A stretch of DNA of 64,000 bases from Chrysogorgia sp. JL179-B06 (lineage: Eukaryota; Cnidaria; Anthozoa; Scleralcyonacea; Chrysogorgiidae): positions 801,001 through 865,000 of the forward strand of contig JAYKKM010000471.1 of assembly GCA_035772405.1 (NCBI GenBank), read 5' to 3'. This document shows, one piece after another, positions 16,335 through 26,580 of this stretch. The notes under the pieces are model-generated. The model was not told where the DNA came from. It saw nothing but the letters and a program-made list of their open reading frames with translations, and did not search any database. The translations under genes and the position numbers were made by a program. Each line of letters starts with the position of its first letter. The stretch's first letter is position 1.

Positions 16335-17573
16335 ATGAACGTCACGTCAGCAGAGTTGAGTCCTGGTTTTAGACGAGCGACCATGGGTGTCATAAAAGGG
16401 GCGAGAACACAGCATGTGATCACGTTGAACCCTAATAAGGTCAGTCCTGGTGAGGAACTTTACATTGATATACCAAAGCTCAAGGTTAGCAGCTGTTTGG
16501 TACCTGGATCGTTGGGTTTAGTGTTCGACTTTAAGAACGCGAATGACAAAAGTTGGTTCTTGAATAATGTAAGCAAGTTGCTTTGTGAGAAACTTGTTGT
16601 GAAACTAGCTGGGGAAACTGTGTATGACAACAATGGGGAAAATTACACTGGTGTTTATCGCGACCTTTGGGAAAGCATCACTGTGCGAAATCAAATGATT
16701 GATTATGGTATTGCTGGTGAGAACTTGAGAAAGCTAATTTCTAAGGACGATAGTGGCGCGACAAGTGGAGACGTTGTTAAAGTTAGTGACGCGTTGATGT
16801 TTGGTGTGATTGGAACGAAACAGCGGATTAAGCTTGGTAAAATCATGAATGACCACGGGTTGTACGCTCCTTTTAGCATGAATAATAACTTGCAGTATGT
16901 GATCACACTTCCAAAGGCCACAGACATCATGGTGGCGCAATCCAATGAAAGTGTAGGTGGATACACTCTGGAGAACCTCGAGCTTGAGTATGAAACGATC
17001 GATAACCAGGAGCTCTCTGATGAAATAGCATCGGGCTACGCAAGTGGTCGTAGTTTGTCGTATGAGCACGTTACGTTGATGAAAACCACTGAATGGGACA
17101 AAGGTACGACCATTGTGAACGAGAATGTTAATCTTCCGAGAAAAAGCATGAAGGCAATCGTGTTGCTATTCACGAATAAGGTGCGAACAGACAGTGAGGA
17201 GTTTCTCTACCCAAATATCGAGAGTGTTAGAGTCACAATTGAAGGTGTGCCAAATAGTGTGTACTCACAAGGCATCCCAAAGTCGAAGTTCTACGCAGAG
17301 GCGAAACGACTGTTTGGGTTGGGTGAAGAACACGCTCAGTTCATGACCATACAGAAATTCTATAAAAATGGTTTTGCGTTGGTCATCGACTTGAGGAGTG
17401 TTCAAGATAATTACAACGTCGCCACTGGTAAAAAAATTGTGAACACACAATCTGGCGTGCTTCTTGAGATCACTAAAAAAGCGACGACTGCAAATGTCAT
17501 GTGCAGGGTGTTTGTGATGAGTGATGGACTGGTCAACTTCATGAACAATGGGTTGCAGTCAATCCAGTATTAA
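16335..17573 (+). CDS. mcp: Major capsid protein, double jelly-roll
   Basis: 412 residues. The N-terminal jelly roll has PGEELYIDIPKLKVSSCLVPGSL (split over ~38-60) and LVVKLAGETVYDN. The second roll carries DSEEFLYPNIESVRVTIEG. These motifs and the size fit the Polinton/adintovirus hexon-like capsid protein that builds trimeric capsomers. It is preceded by a hairpin and a TAAAGTAT box and followed 15 bases later by the packaging ATPase. Confidence 0.9.
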   Translation: MNVTSAELSPGFRRATMGVIKGARTQHVITLNPNKVSPGEELYIDIPKLKVSSCLVPGSLGLVFDFKNANDKSWFLNNVSKLLCEKLVVKLAGETVYDNNGENYTGVYRDLWESITVRNQMIDYGIAGENLRKLISKDDSGATSGDVVKVSDALMFGVIGTKQRIKLGKIMNDHGLYAPFSMNNNLQYVITLPKATDIMVAQSNESVGGYTLENLELEYETIDNQELSDEIASGYASGRSLSYEHVTLMKTTEWDKGTTIVNENVNLPRKSMKAIVLLFTNKVRTDSEEFLYPNIESVRVTIEGVPNSVYSQGIPKSKFYAEAKRLFGLGEEHAQFMTIQKFYKNGFALVIDLRSVQDNYNVATGKKIVNTQSGVLLEITKKATTANVMCRVFVMSDGLVNFMNNGLQSIQY

Positions 17574-17588
17574 ATCAAACGCAATTTA

Positions 17589-18200
17589 ATGGAGACTCCG
17601 TTTAATGCGCTAATTGTTGGTATGACAGCTTGTGGTAAGACGCATTATTTGCTGGAAACATTGGAATCTGAGTATCGTGGTAAATTTGACTACATTGTGT
17701 TGATTTGTCCTACTTTCGAGTGGAACAAAGCGTACCAAGATTGGAAATATGTGCGTGACCCTGACGTGCTAGCGATAGACTGCACACAGGACAATGTCGA
17801 CGCTGTTCTCAAGTGTGTAACAAACATTTTTAAAGGCACTAACACTCTAATTGTGTTGGACGACTGCGCAAGTGGACAGGACGTCAAGAGTAGGACTAGC
17901 CAATTGGTCAACTTAGCTTTTAGTGCGCGACATTTTATGTTGAGCGTTATTGTCATCACACAACAACTGACGTCGATCGCAAAACCGTATAGAGAAAACA
18001 TTAGTAAGCTCATTTTCTTTTACTGTCCGAGCAGAAGTGATATGAAGGTTGTTATTGACGATTACCTTGGACACATTAGCAAAGAAGAAGCGTCGACGAT
18101 TGTGACCGCATTAAAAATAATAAGTACGCTAGACTTGAAATCTCACTGCGCTATCCATACAGTCACGAAGTCGTTGTTCCGCAATAAAATATGGGTATAA
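17589..18200 (+). CDS. A32/FtsK-type genome-packaging ATPase
   Basis: 203 residues with Walker A GMTACGKT (11-18), Walker B TLIVLDD (86-92) and a sensor strand VIVITQQ (~120-126) carrying the conserved glutamines. The size and motif spacing match the compact Polinton ATPase that drives DNA into the capsid. It overlaps the following gene by ten bases. Confidence 0.93.
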   Translation: METPFNALIVGMTACGKTHYLLETLESEYRGKFDYIVLICPTFEWNKAYQDWKYVRDPDVLAIDCTQDNVDAVLKCVTNIFKGTNTLIVLDDCASGQDVKSRTSQLVNLAFSARHFMLSVIVITQQLTSIAKPYRENISKLIFFYCPSRSDMKVVIDDYLGHISKEEASTIVTALKIISTLDLKSHCAIHTVTKSLFRNKIWV

Positions 18201-18697
18201 GTAATAACGCGATGGTGAAACGCAAAAGTGGGGAAAACCCTACGATTGAAGAATTAGTTGAGGAAACCGCTGACACTTCGACAGAAGACGATATTGACGC
18301 TAGAAGAGCCGAACTTGTTAGACTGTCTGGTGATGGTACGATAACCCAATCTGAAGCGTACATTAAAAAGGCGTCCGCAAAGGTTATCGATAAGATATGG
18401 CGCCAATATGAGTTGAAGAGAATGGAAATTGCAAACGCTTTTCTCACCGACTTGCTAATCAGCAAATTCGCTAACTTACTGGACGGGTTGAACGCTATTG
18501 AGAACCCCGACGAACTAAACGACGAGTTGCAAAAAGACCCATTATTAAAGAAAGACGTTGAGAGCATTGTCGCGATTGTGACACCGTACGTGCCTTTCTT
18601 GGACTTGTTGTCGGGAGGAATCACAACGTCGAAATATGTGTACGATCACCATTTTAAAAGTGAGACAAACGTTGAAAATAGTGAACAAACAGACTAA
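18191..18697 (+). CDS. Last Polinton gene: 168-aa helical protein
   Basis: Acidic N-terminus (EELVEETADTSTEDD), then mostly helix with a hydrophobic stretch near 130-150 (VESIVAIVTPYVPFLDLL). The start overlaps the ATPase stop and the 3' end runs ~35 bases into the right TIR. An in-frame ATG a few codons downstream is an alternative start. Position suggests an ATPase partner or virion protein; no family recognised. Confidence 0.65.
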   Translation: MGISNNAMVKRKSGENPTIEELVEETADTSTEDDIDARRAELVRLSGDGTITQSEAYIKKASAKVIDKIWRQYELKRMEIANAFLTDLLISKFANLLDGLNAIENPDELNDELQKDPLLKKDVESIVAIVTPYVPFLDLLSGGITTSKYVYDHHFKSETNVENSEQTD

Positions 18698-19282
18698 TTT
18701 GCGAAACAACCGGCCACCTGTTAGTATGCAAATTAGTCAATATTGCTAACCAATCAAAAGAGCGCCATTTTGCTATCCATTTGGGTACTTGTTTGGATAA
18801 AATATTTGTTGTGGGCGCTGGTGTGGGTTGACCAATCAAAAGAGCGCCATTTCGCTATCCATTTGGATAAACATCACCACTAGAATCAAAATCTAGTGGT
18901 TTTTTTTTCGCGCGTGAATTGGAAATGTGTCAGTCAAAAAAAAAGCGTGAAAATTTTGAAGCGACACAAATTTGTGAAAATGTTGAAACGACTATTTTTA
19001 AACTTGACTGAAATGTGGTTTGGTATAAATTCAGTATTGTTTCACGAGTCTCGCGTGTGTTTGACATTAATCGGTGGAGAGGGGTGTGTCAAGCCAAATT
19101 AACGACCGCTGTAGTAGTATAGCAAGTGGGGCTGCGAGCTTATTCGACGTCAATCGTGAATATAAATTCCAAAACATTGCCAAATTTGTCGAGTCGTGAC
19201 TTGGTACAAATTTGGTGATGTTTTGGTATTTATATTCACGGTTGAGGTTGATTGGGCTCGCAGCCCCACTTGCTATACTACT
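18664..19282. repeat. Right terminal inverted repeat of the Polinton
   Basis: Inverted copy of 1958-2580. The inner ~35 bases code for the C-terminus of the 168-aa protein that stops at 18697. Confidence 0.93.
19113..19282. repeat. 170-bp palindrome at the right Polinton tip
   Basis: Same nested palindrome as at 1958-2127, as expected from the TIR. One base differs in the TATAAAT(A/T)CC box. The asymmetric inner segment is in the orientation expected from a simple TIR. Confidence 0.9.
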
Positions 19283-20125
<843 letters not shown>

Positions 20126-20126
<1 letters not shown>

Positions 20127-20493
20127 TAATATTTGGCATTTCACTCGATCAAACTACATGTTGAAAGGATTTATGGTGAAGGAAAATTTCGAGTGTTGGA
20201 ATACATACATTTTAAGACCAAACCGGGACCAGTTGCGAAAAATGCAACTTCAAGGCCTTCCGGCTGGAATTGAACCCGCGACCCTGCGATGCTAGTGCAG
20301 TGCTCTGACCACTGAGCTACGGAAGCCGTTGCCGAGAGCTTAGTCACGAGTTCTGTATATATGGTGGTAATGCCGGGATAAGATTCTGCATGGGTACATT
20401 ATAGGTAATATTTGTCATTTCACTCGATCAAACTACATGTTGAAAGGATTTATGGTGAAGGAAAATTTCGAGTGTTGGAATACATATATTTTA
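20126..20493 (-). repeat. tRNA-containing repeat flanked by an 89-bp direct duplication
   Basis: About 89 bases starting GGTAATATTTGGCATTTCAC at 20126 recur at 20405 with few changes. Between them lies a tRNA-like segment. A degenerate relative lies at 49230-49420 and 49810-50040 in opposite orientations, so this is a dispersed, tRNA-derived SINE-like family. Confidence 0.7.
20255..20327 (-). tRNA. tRNA-Ala(AGC)-like sequence, probably SINE-borne pseudogene
   Basis: Read on the minus strand it has an A-box-like TAGCTCAGTGGTCAGAGC, an anticodon loop CTAGCAT (anticodon AGC) and a B-box GGTTCAATTCC, with a complementary acceptor. The acceptor has one mismatch, and the anticodon and T stems one each. 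Its location inside a repeat argues for a tRNA-derived SINE head rather than a working tRNA gene. Confidence 0.55.
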
Positions 20494-20565
20494 ATGCTAT
20501 TTTTTTGCTATATATATATATATATATAGCAAAGTGAAAAGGTGGTAAACTGCCAAGAATTTAGT

Positions 20566-20830
<265 letters not shown>

Positions 20831-20879
20831 TTGAACTACGTTTGTTTTGTTTTTTATGCGAACTTCTAGTCACATGTAG

Positions 20880-20995
20880 AGATTTCACATGTGATCACAT
20901 GTGATTTTGGAACCTGTGAATTTTCCACATGTGATATATTCACATGTGATCACATGTGGAATATTCACATGTGATCACACATTCCAAAATCACAA
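20880..20995. repeat. Cluster of CACATGTG / CACATGTGATC palindromes
   Basis: The palindromic unit CACATGTGATCACATGTG and its halves recur several times within about 110 bases. The segment also folds on itself, with ATTTTGGAA near the start and TTCCAAAAT near the end. It could be a small fold-back element. Confidence 0.65.
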
Positions 20996-21249
20996 ATCTT
21001 GGAGTATAGATTGTATTGTAGTGGATAAGGTTGACGAGTTAGGGGACAGCTGCCATCGTGGTTGATAAACAGCCGGCGTGATTAGGGGCCCTAAGATTAA
21101 GATACTTTATAATAGCTACCATTGGGCATCTAGGGTTGATTTTGTTATCACATGTAATTATGAAACAGTTCATGTGGAATTTTCGTAAGGGATACCAATG
21201 TAAATATAGAAACCCTTCCGAAATGGATCTGTTTTTGAACTCTTCACAT
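20996..21249. other. Unassigned spacer
   Basis: No gene or clear repeat recognised before the tyrosine-recombinase relic. Confidence 0.4.
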
Positions 21250-21871
21250 GTACCTTAGTACTGTTAGGAGCCACCATAGAGTCCTGACCTGTATGTCCTG
21301 CAACGTGAGGTGATAGTTTGGGTCAAATGGAGAGTTGACGGTGAACTCCGCTGCCCGTAAGAAGCTAAAGACGCCCATGCAACAAGCTTCCCATATCAGG
21401 ACATGATTGAGAACAGAGACATCCGGGGAGTGGTGAATAATGTACATCAGTTCACCTGTTATGGGAGAGCGTTTTTCTTCCTTAGAGCCCTGGCAACGCT
21501 TTATGCCCCGAAGGAACCGCTGTAGTTGATGACAGTCCAGTAGTGGGTTTGGATGTCCTTCTTCAATGTGGAGAGAGCGAACCGAAGACAGGTATACCTT
21601 TATTGACGTATGGTGTAAATTGTCGGCTACATGTGAGAAAAAAATGCAAAAATATTTCCTGACTGGCTGCTAAAATAGAACCATTGGGTTTGATCTGATT
21701 GTCCTGAATACAGAAATCCGTAAAGCGGCGTTGTGCAGTGGTGTAAACACGTCGAGTGGAGGATGCCAGACCCTGGGACATGTAGAAACGGCATTTGTCT
21801 GTTAAAGCCCGACTAGATACTTGACATATGACTGAGGAACTACTGTTGCTACCTGTTCTGCGTGGGGACAA
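21250..21871 (-). pseudogene. Tyrosine recombinase relic
   Basis: Reading leftwards from 21871, a core-binding segment (YMSQGLASSTRRVYTTAQRR) leads into frame-shifted but continuous coding (YLSSVRSLHIEEGHPNP, then ITGELMYIIHHS). The start of the catalytic domain follows, WEACCMGVFSFLRAAEF, whose Arg matches the first catalytic arginine. The later H-x-x-R and Tyr segments are missing. At least one frameshift lies between the two open parts. It probably derives from a DIRS/Ngaro- or Crypton-type element; the exact class is uncertain. Confidence 0.65.
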
Positions 21872-23047
21872 TTTGGTCGTTGAGGGTTTTAACCAAGATA
21901 GAAACCATCTTTAAGGTCTCTCAGTACATAAATTACCTTATCTTGGTCTGGAAGGTTTTACAATTCCACATGTAGTTTATCAGCTTGGATAGGGGACACA
22001 TCCTTAACTTGGCTGAGTGATAAACTTAGAATAATATGCTGGCAGTCCTGGCTGCAAATCAGCTGTTGTACCTAAAGAACCCGAAACATTAACTAAACTA
22101 GCAAGTTTGTGGTATTTGTCGCTGTACCAAATGTGAAACTGAACTATTTACGAGGGAAGGAGTGGCGCGACCATAGGTTTAGCGCCATCTCTTTTTGTAC
22201 AATGGAGAAGGGGACTGGACTCGGCGTTTGGTATTGCTAGCACGGTACGCGAAATTGATTTGTGGGTGCCCTCCATCACAGGATTCACAGGCGTGGCGAA
22301 ATCTGCAGCGACAGAAAGGCCAACGGCAATTGCCGTTGAGATGATCGACGAGTGAGATGATCGAGATACATGTAGATAGGAGCGGACGGCTGGTGGTTAA
22401 TAGTGTTGACTGGCGAGATTGGTTTAACTGAGTAGGTGGAGTTGAGGGTATGGAAGTTGTACAAATCTAGGTTCATACGTGATCAAATCTGCGAAACCTG
22501 TAGCTGCTGCTTCTTTGCGACATGCCACATCATAATGCAACCAGGCAAGGCCAGGCAAACGCTTGGCCGTTTGGATAATCAGTAGCTTGTACTGACTTAG
22601 AACTGGCCACCTTTAGAGGTATGTATTGCATAACACCATGGAGAAGATGGTGAAGGCTTCCAACCCAAGACAGAATGTCTATACTACCCGTTTTTGGAAG
22701 GGGAAACCAGCAATTTCCCTTCAAGAAATGCCTGTGGTTCCATATCTTGGGATTTAATGTTCTCTAACATTCATATACATTCATATTTATCATTTATAGA
22801 CCCTGAGCGAGGAGAATATTACCCCGAGGGTTATATATCATCCCGAGGGGTAATATTTCAAAGATATAAAAAATGTTGTATTTGCAAAGGCTTTTAGTAT
22901 AAAACTGTACATGTAATTAGCTTATGGAAATTATATAAAGACAATAAAATTTCTTGACCATTAAGATTGTGGTTTGTATACATGCTAGTATTTTGCTACA
23001 TATTAGCTAGCCGATAACAAAAGGAGCGGGAAATTGGAACAAGTGCA
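21872..23047. other. Unassigned region
   Basis: Only short open frames without family resemblance. A small palindrome with CCCCGAGGGTTATATATCATCCCGAGGGG lies near 22819-22850. Nothing else can be supported. Confidence 0.4.
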
Positions 23048-23330
23048 ACCTCAAGAGCTCCTGGGATCGTTTGGGCGGACATAATTTCAAGACGGCGCCA
23101 GTGAGTGTTCGCTGTTCGGGAGAGAAATTCAAACGATTATTTTGACTGGAGCCAGATTCTAATGAAAATCTGTCCAACTATGAAGCTGTATCCAGTTCGT
23201 GAGAAGCTCTGTCTCCAGGAATATCATCTTCGGTCAAAATAATCGTTTGATTTTCTCTCACGATTTGTAAACACACGCGGGCGGCCATCTTGAAATTATT
23301 TTCCTCCAATGATCCATGGAGCTTTGAGGT
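23048..23330. mobile_element. Fold-back MITE, copy 1
   Basis: About 50-bp imperfect terminal inverted repeats starting ACCTCAAGAGCTCC and containing ATAATTTCAAGA. Internal arms AAACGATTATTTTGAC and GTCAAAATAATCGTTT pair as well. A second copy lies at 26298-26580. No coding capacity. Both copies sit close to the two LRR exons. Confidence 0.65.
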
Positions 23331-23505
23331 CGTAGTTGTTTTAATTTCTTTCTCGTTTTATTGTTGGCAATTCTTCATTTTTTATCATGAATATGTATGC
23401 TAATTTTGATGTATTATACTTATGGCATTTCCCTCATTTCAAAACCTTGTTATGGATGCTGTGTTTTCGTTTGTTGAACATGCAGCTATTTTATATTTAC
23501 TTTAG

Positions 23506-23577
23506 GGACCTTGGTTATAACAAACTGGAAACGCTTCCTAAAGGTTTATTTACGAGTCTCTCAAGACTAAGAAATCT
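23506..23577 (+). CDS. 72-nt leucine-rich-repeat exon of a host gene
   Basis: An AG acceptor ends at 23505 (TTTACTTTAG) and a GTGAGT donor begins at 23578. The 72 bases encode one 24-residue LRR (DLGYNKLETLPKGLF..L), with codons split at both ends in the same phase. Exons of exactly one LRR are typical of LRR-containing receptor genes such as glycoprotein-hormone/relaxin-type GPCRs. The rest of the gene lies outside or was not recognised. Confidence 0.75.
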
Positions 23578-24079
23578 GTGAGTTCATTGTTCTTTTGAGT
23601 ATAGTAGATCACAACTACAAAAAATTATTCTTCCTGTACGAAAATAAGTTCATGCCAACTTTGTATCATGGATAGAAAGGGGCTGAAAATCTCCATGTAA
23701 TCGGCCCTAAAAGCTTTTTGCGAAGAAAAACAACATATAGAATGCATATAGAATAGCACTGAAATTGATTCACGACATACCAAAATCGCCGGTCGACATA
23801 TAATTGGAAATACGTATCCGAAATAACCCGTCGCCCCCTTGATCCCAGGGTCGGTATGTTTCGTCGTACGTATATTTTGAACGTCATCTCGCCAATATTT
23901 ACTCGATTTCAATGCTTAAAACAGATTTTGAATTACCGAGTCTAACATACATGTCTCTTATATTACGCGAACGTGTATTATGTATACCCTCGTAAAACGG
24001 TTTATGTAAGCCGTAAAATCTTAGGTATAGCCCATCACTGCTTTATAACCTGATATACGCAAACTCGCCGATCTTACCA
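23578..24079. other. Intron-like spacer, no gene seen
   Basis: Follows the LRR donor site. Short chance frames only. Confidence 0.4.
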
Positions 24080-24690
24080 GCTTTTTTCAAATGAAGTAGC
24101 ATTTTGTTTAACTTTCTTTGAAATTTACTAGTCGGATCGTATAGCAACAATAAGGCTTTCTTTTTATATCGGCTTTTGTCCATACCACAATACAATTACC
24201 CTTATCTGCTGATAGAACAAGTCTATCTGGATCTTTCTTAAGAGCTATTAGAGCTTGTAAATGTTACTGGAGTCTATATTTTTCAAAGGTGGCTTTGAGC
24301 GCCTAGGAATGCTATACTGACCTCTGTCCATACCAAACGTTTTCGATCGTCACCTAGTTGAACAATTCCTTCTTCGACAGCAGCGATGATCTCAGCTGTT
24401 GGAACTTTGTGAGGTGCAATCGCAAAATTTAGACCTTTTTCTAAATTCAGATAACTCTTTATTAGAAAGATTTAAGACCACTTATCTTTCAAATATTGGC
24501 TTGTATAACCAAATGGAATAAATAGCGTCTTTCCTCTGTTCCTTCGCAATACGATCCTTAGGTTTTGCAAAAATATGACCCAACGTCAAGAAAGGTTTTT
24601 GAGCAACTTTTACGTTGAAACTACCTAAGATTATTTTAATTGGTTCCGTAATCCATTGAATATATGGAACAACCCAAAAACCCATCACCG
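24080..24690 (-). pseudogene. Penelope-like element fragments in head-to-tail order
   Basis: Leftwards from 24688 comes a C-terminal linker typical of Penelope-like reverse transcriptases (VAQKPFLTLGHIF.KPKDRI). Directly after it (24480 to 24080) comes the N-terminal part: an LEKGLNFAIAPHKVP-like segment, then LSADKGNCIVV and YDPTSKFQRKLNK. The C-terminal piece lies upstream of the N-terminal piece, as in the partial tandem arrays that create pseudo-LTRs in this class. The reading frame is interrupted in several places. Confidence 0.7.
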
Positions 24691-24789
24691 AACATTCGTT
24701 CTCACAGTTTGTACGTTGTGGAGTATAAAATCATTAGGACAATTATTTGCCTTTAAAGAGTCGAATACATGTTTTCGCTCACTTTCTCT

Positions 24790-25345
24790 TGAAAATATGT
24801 ATTCGAAAACATGTATTCGACGTTTTAAAGGCAAATAACTATCGTAATGATTTTCTAAAAAAACTGTTTAAAATCTCTAATTACTCCACCACGTACAAAC
24901 TCTGAGAACGAAAGTTAGGTGATGGGTTTTGCGGTTGTTCCGTATCTTCAAGGGATTACGTTTTTTAACAGGTAGTTTCAACTTAAAAATTGCTCAAAAC
25001 AATTCTTGACGTTGGATCATATTATTTAAAAACCTAATGATCGTATTGCGAAGGAACAGAGGAAAGACGCTATTTATTCCATTCCGTGAAATGACTGTGA
25101 TCGGCAGTACATCGGTCAGACTAAACGTCAGTTTCGTACACGTTTAAAAGAACACCAAAAGGCTTTTTTTAAAAAAGGAAAATTCTGCTTTGTTGGAACA
25201 CGCGTGCGTAACCTACAATGAGATTACGTGGGAAAATCCAAAATTATTACCACTATTCCATTATCATCAGAGACGTTGTCTGGAGGCTTGGCATATCAAT
25301 AGCGCCCACGACCCATTGAATCGCGATACCAGAAGCTTATTTTCA
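24790..25345 (+). pseudogene. Penelope-like element 3' part with GIY-YIG domain
   Basis: The first ~290 bases are an inverted copy of 24482-24750. The sequence then continues into a GIY-YIG-type endonuclease segment (DRQYIGQTKRQFRTRLKEH). In another frame follows the C-terminal sequence HACVTYNEITWENPK...HINSAHDPLNRD. It is broken by frameshifts. A hammerhead motif follows at 25419. Confidence 0.7.
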
Positions 25346-25418
25346 TCTTGTTAATAGATAACGTCATCATCGGTTCTATGAGGGTATAAATAGGGATGCT
25401 AACTTTACAACTATCACC

Positions 25419-25459
25419 CCTGATGAAGACACTAGATTGGAGTGTCGAAACACTGGGTC
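25419..25459 (+). ncRNA. Type I hammerhead ribozyme of a Penelope-like element
   Basis: CCTGATGA is followed by a perfect 6-bp stem II, GACACT/AGTGTC, over a 7-base loop. Then come GAAAC, a minimal stem III and the cleavage triplet GTC at 25457-25459. All core residues are present. Minimal hammerheads with this sequence layout are known in the pseudo-LTRs of Penelope-like retroelements. It lies ~75 bases after the GIY-YIG coding end, as expected. Confidence 0.8.
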
Positions 25460-26114
25460 ATGGACAGTAACTTCTAAGTTACATTCAAAATTTTTTTAAA
25501 CCTATCAAACTATGTCTGATTTATCATCTAGTTGCCTTTGGAAATTATTTGATGGTGAAATTATTTAAAAGCTTCTTCTCTTCCTGTGGCTAAAACGTGT
25601 TTAGGTCTTTCAAACTACCACAATAGTTTTTTTAAAAAATACTAATATGCCGGTTGTTTTTTTCATACTATGAAAAAGTATGACTCTTGCTGGCAACTCA
25701 ACGCCAAATCGCCAAGGCAACCCGACAGTTTGTTGCCGTTATTTTCGTTCTCGTTTGTCACCGTACTCGTCAATGGTGTTGTTTGTGTTTCCCTAAAAAA
25801 GTCGACTGCAATCCAGATTCAGTATCTGAATTGTTAGAATTAAATATAATTCTAAATATCAAATTTAGTTCTTCCATGTCGTTTGCATCAACCATTTTAG
25901 CATTGGTTTTCAGCCAAATATGAAGCAGATTTACCTCTTTTAAACCGGTAAAACTGGTATCACGTACAGTGAAATACGAAATTGTCGTGTGTATATCCCG
26001 CTCTCAGAATTAATTGTTCCGTTAAAATTAGCTGTCTCCATTCAAACATCGAAGTATTAGTTAATGTAATGTGAATGCTAAGTTATACTCACAGGTCTTC
26101 CACTATCTTTGTAG
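25460..26114. other. Spacer between the Penelope fragment and the second LRR exon
   Basis: Nothing recognisable except short chance frames; presumably intron of the LRR gene. Confidence 0.4.
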
Positions 26115-26186
26115 ATCTATTGCTGGAAACAAAATCAGAAAGATTGAGCATGATTCATTCGCAGGACTCTACTCATTATTAGTGTT
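26115..26186 (+). CDS. Second 72-nt leucine-rich-repeat exon
   Basis: Acceptor TTTGTAG ends at 26114 and donor GTATGT begins at 26187. The exon encodes one LRR (SIAGNKIRKIEHDSFAGLYSLLVL) in the same codon phase as the exon at 23506, so the two would splice in frame. Same strand, same length and same phase support a single host LRR gene with a ~2.5-kb intron filled with MITE and Penelope sequence. Confidence 0.75.
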
Positions 26187-26297
26187 GTATGTATGCCAAT
26201 CAATTTTCATGAAATTTATTATTGTGGTTTGTATGCATGATACTATTTTCTACCACGTATTACTTGGTAAAAATTGTGATATGCAGGTATTAGCCGA

Positions 26298-26580
26298 TAA
26301 GACTCCTGAGATAGTTTTCATGGACATAATTTCAAGATGGGCGCAAGATAGGTTACAGATTGGGAGAGAAATTCAAACGATCATTTTGACTGGAGCCAGA
26401 TTACATAACACGAGAATCTGTCGAACAATAAAGTTGTGTCCAGTTCAGGAAGTTTCTCTGTCTCCAGGTATATCATCTGCGGTCAAAATAATCGTTTGAT
26501 TTTTTCTCCCGATTTGTAAAAACTCGCTGACGTCCAAATTGAAATTATTTCCCTTCAAACGATACCTGGAGCCTTTGTGG
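26298..26580. mobile_element. Fold-back MITE, copy 2
   Basis: Diverged second copy of the 23048-23330 element, with the same inner arms (AAACGATCATTTTGAC and GTCAAAATAATCGTTT) and ATAATTTCAAGATGG. Confidence 0.65.

Larger units (their letters stand above)
1958..19282. mobile_element. Polinton/Maverick DNA transposon, nearly complete, 17.3 kb
   Basis: The element is bounded by ~620-bp terminal inverted repeats starting AGTAGTATAGC and ending in the complement. The AG...CT ends match the Polinton family. Flanking hexamers GTAATT (1952-1957) and GTTATT (19283-19288) agree at five of six positions and could be a decayed 6-bp target duplication. Inside are the Polinton hallmark genes: protein-primed polymerase B, rve integrase with chromodomain, double-jelly-roll major capsid, penton-like protein and A32/FtsK-type ATPase. 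Accessory genes include a thymidine kinase and a Bro-N protein. Near-identical TIRs suggest recent insertion. A frameshift in polB, a frameshift in the fibre-like gene and a stop in a small gene suggest it is now defective. Confidence 0.95.

Noticed and set aside
20255..20327. Functional tRNA-Ala gene
   Set aside because: Stem mismatches and its place inside a duplicated dispersed repeat favour a SINE head.
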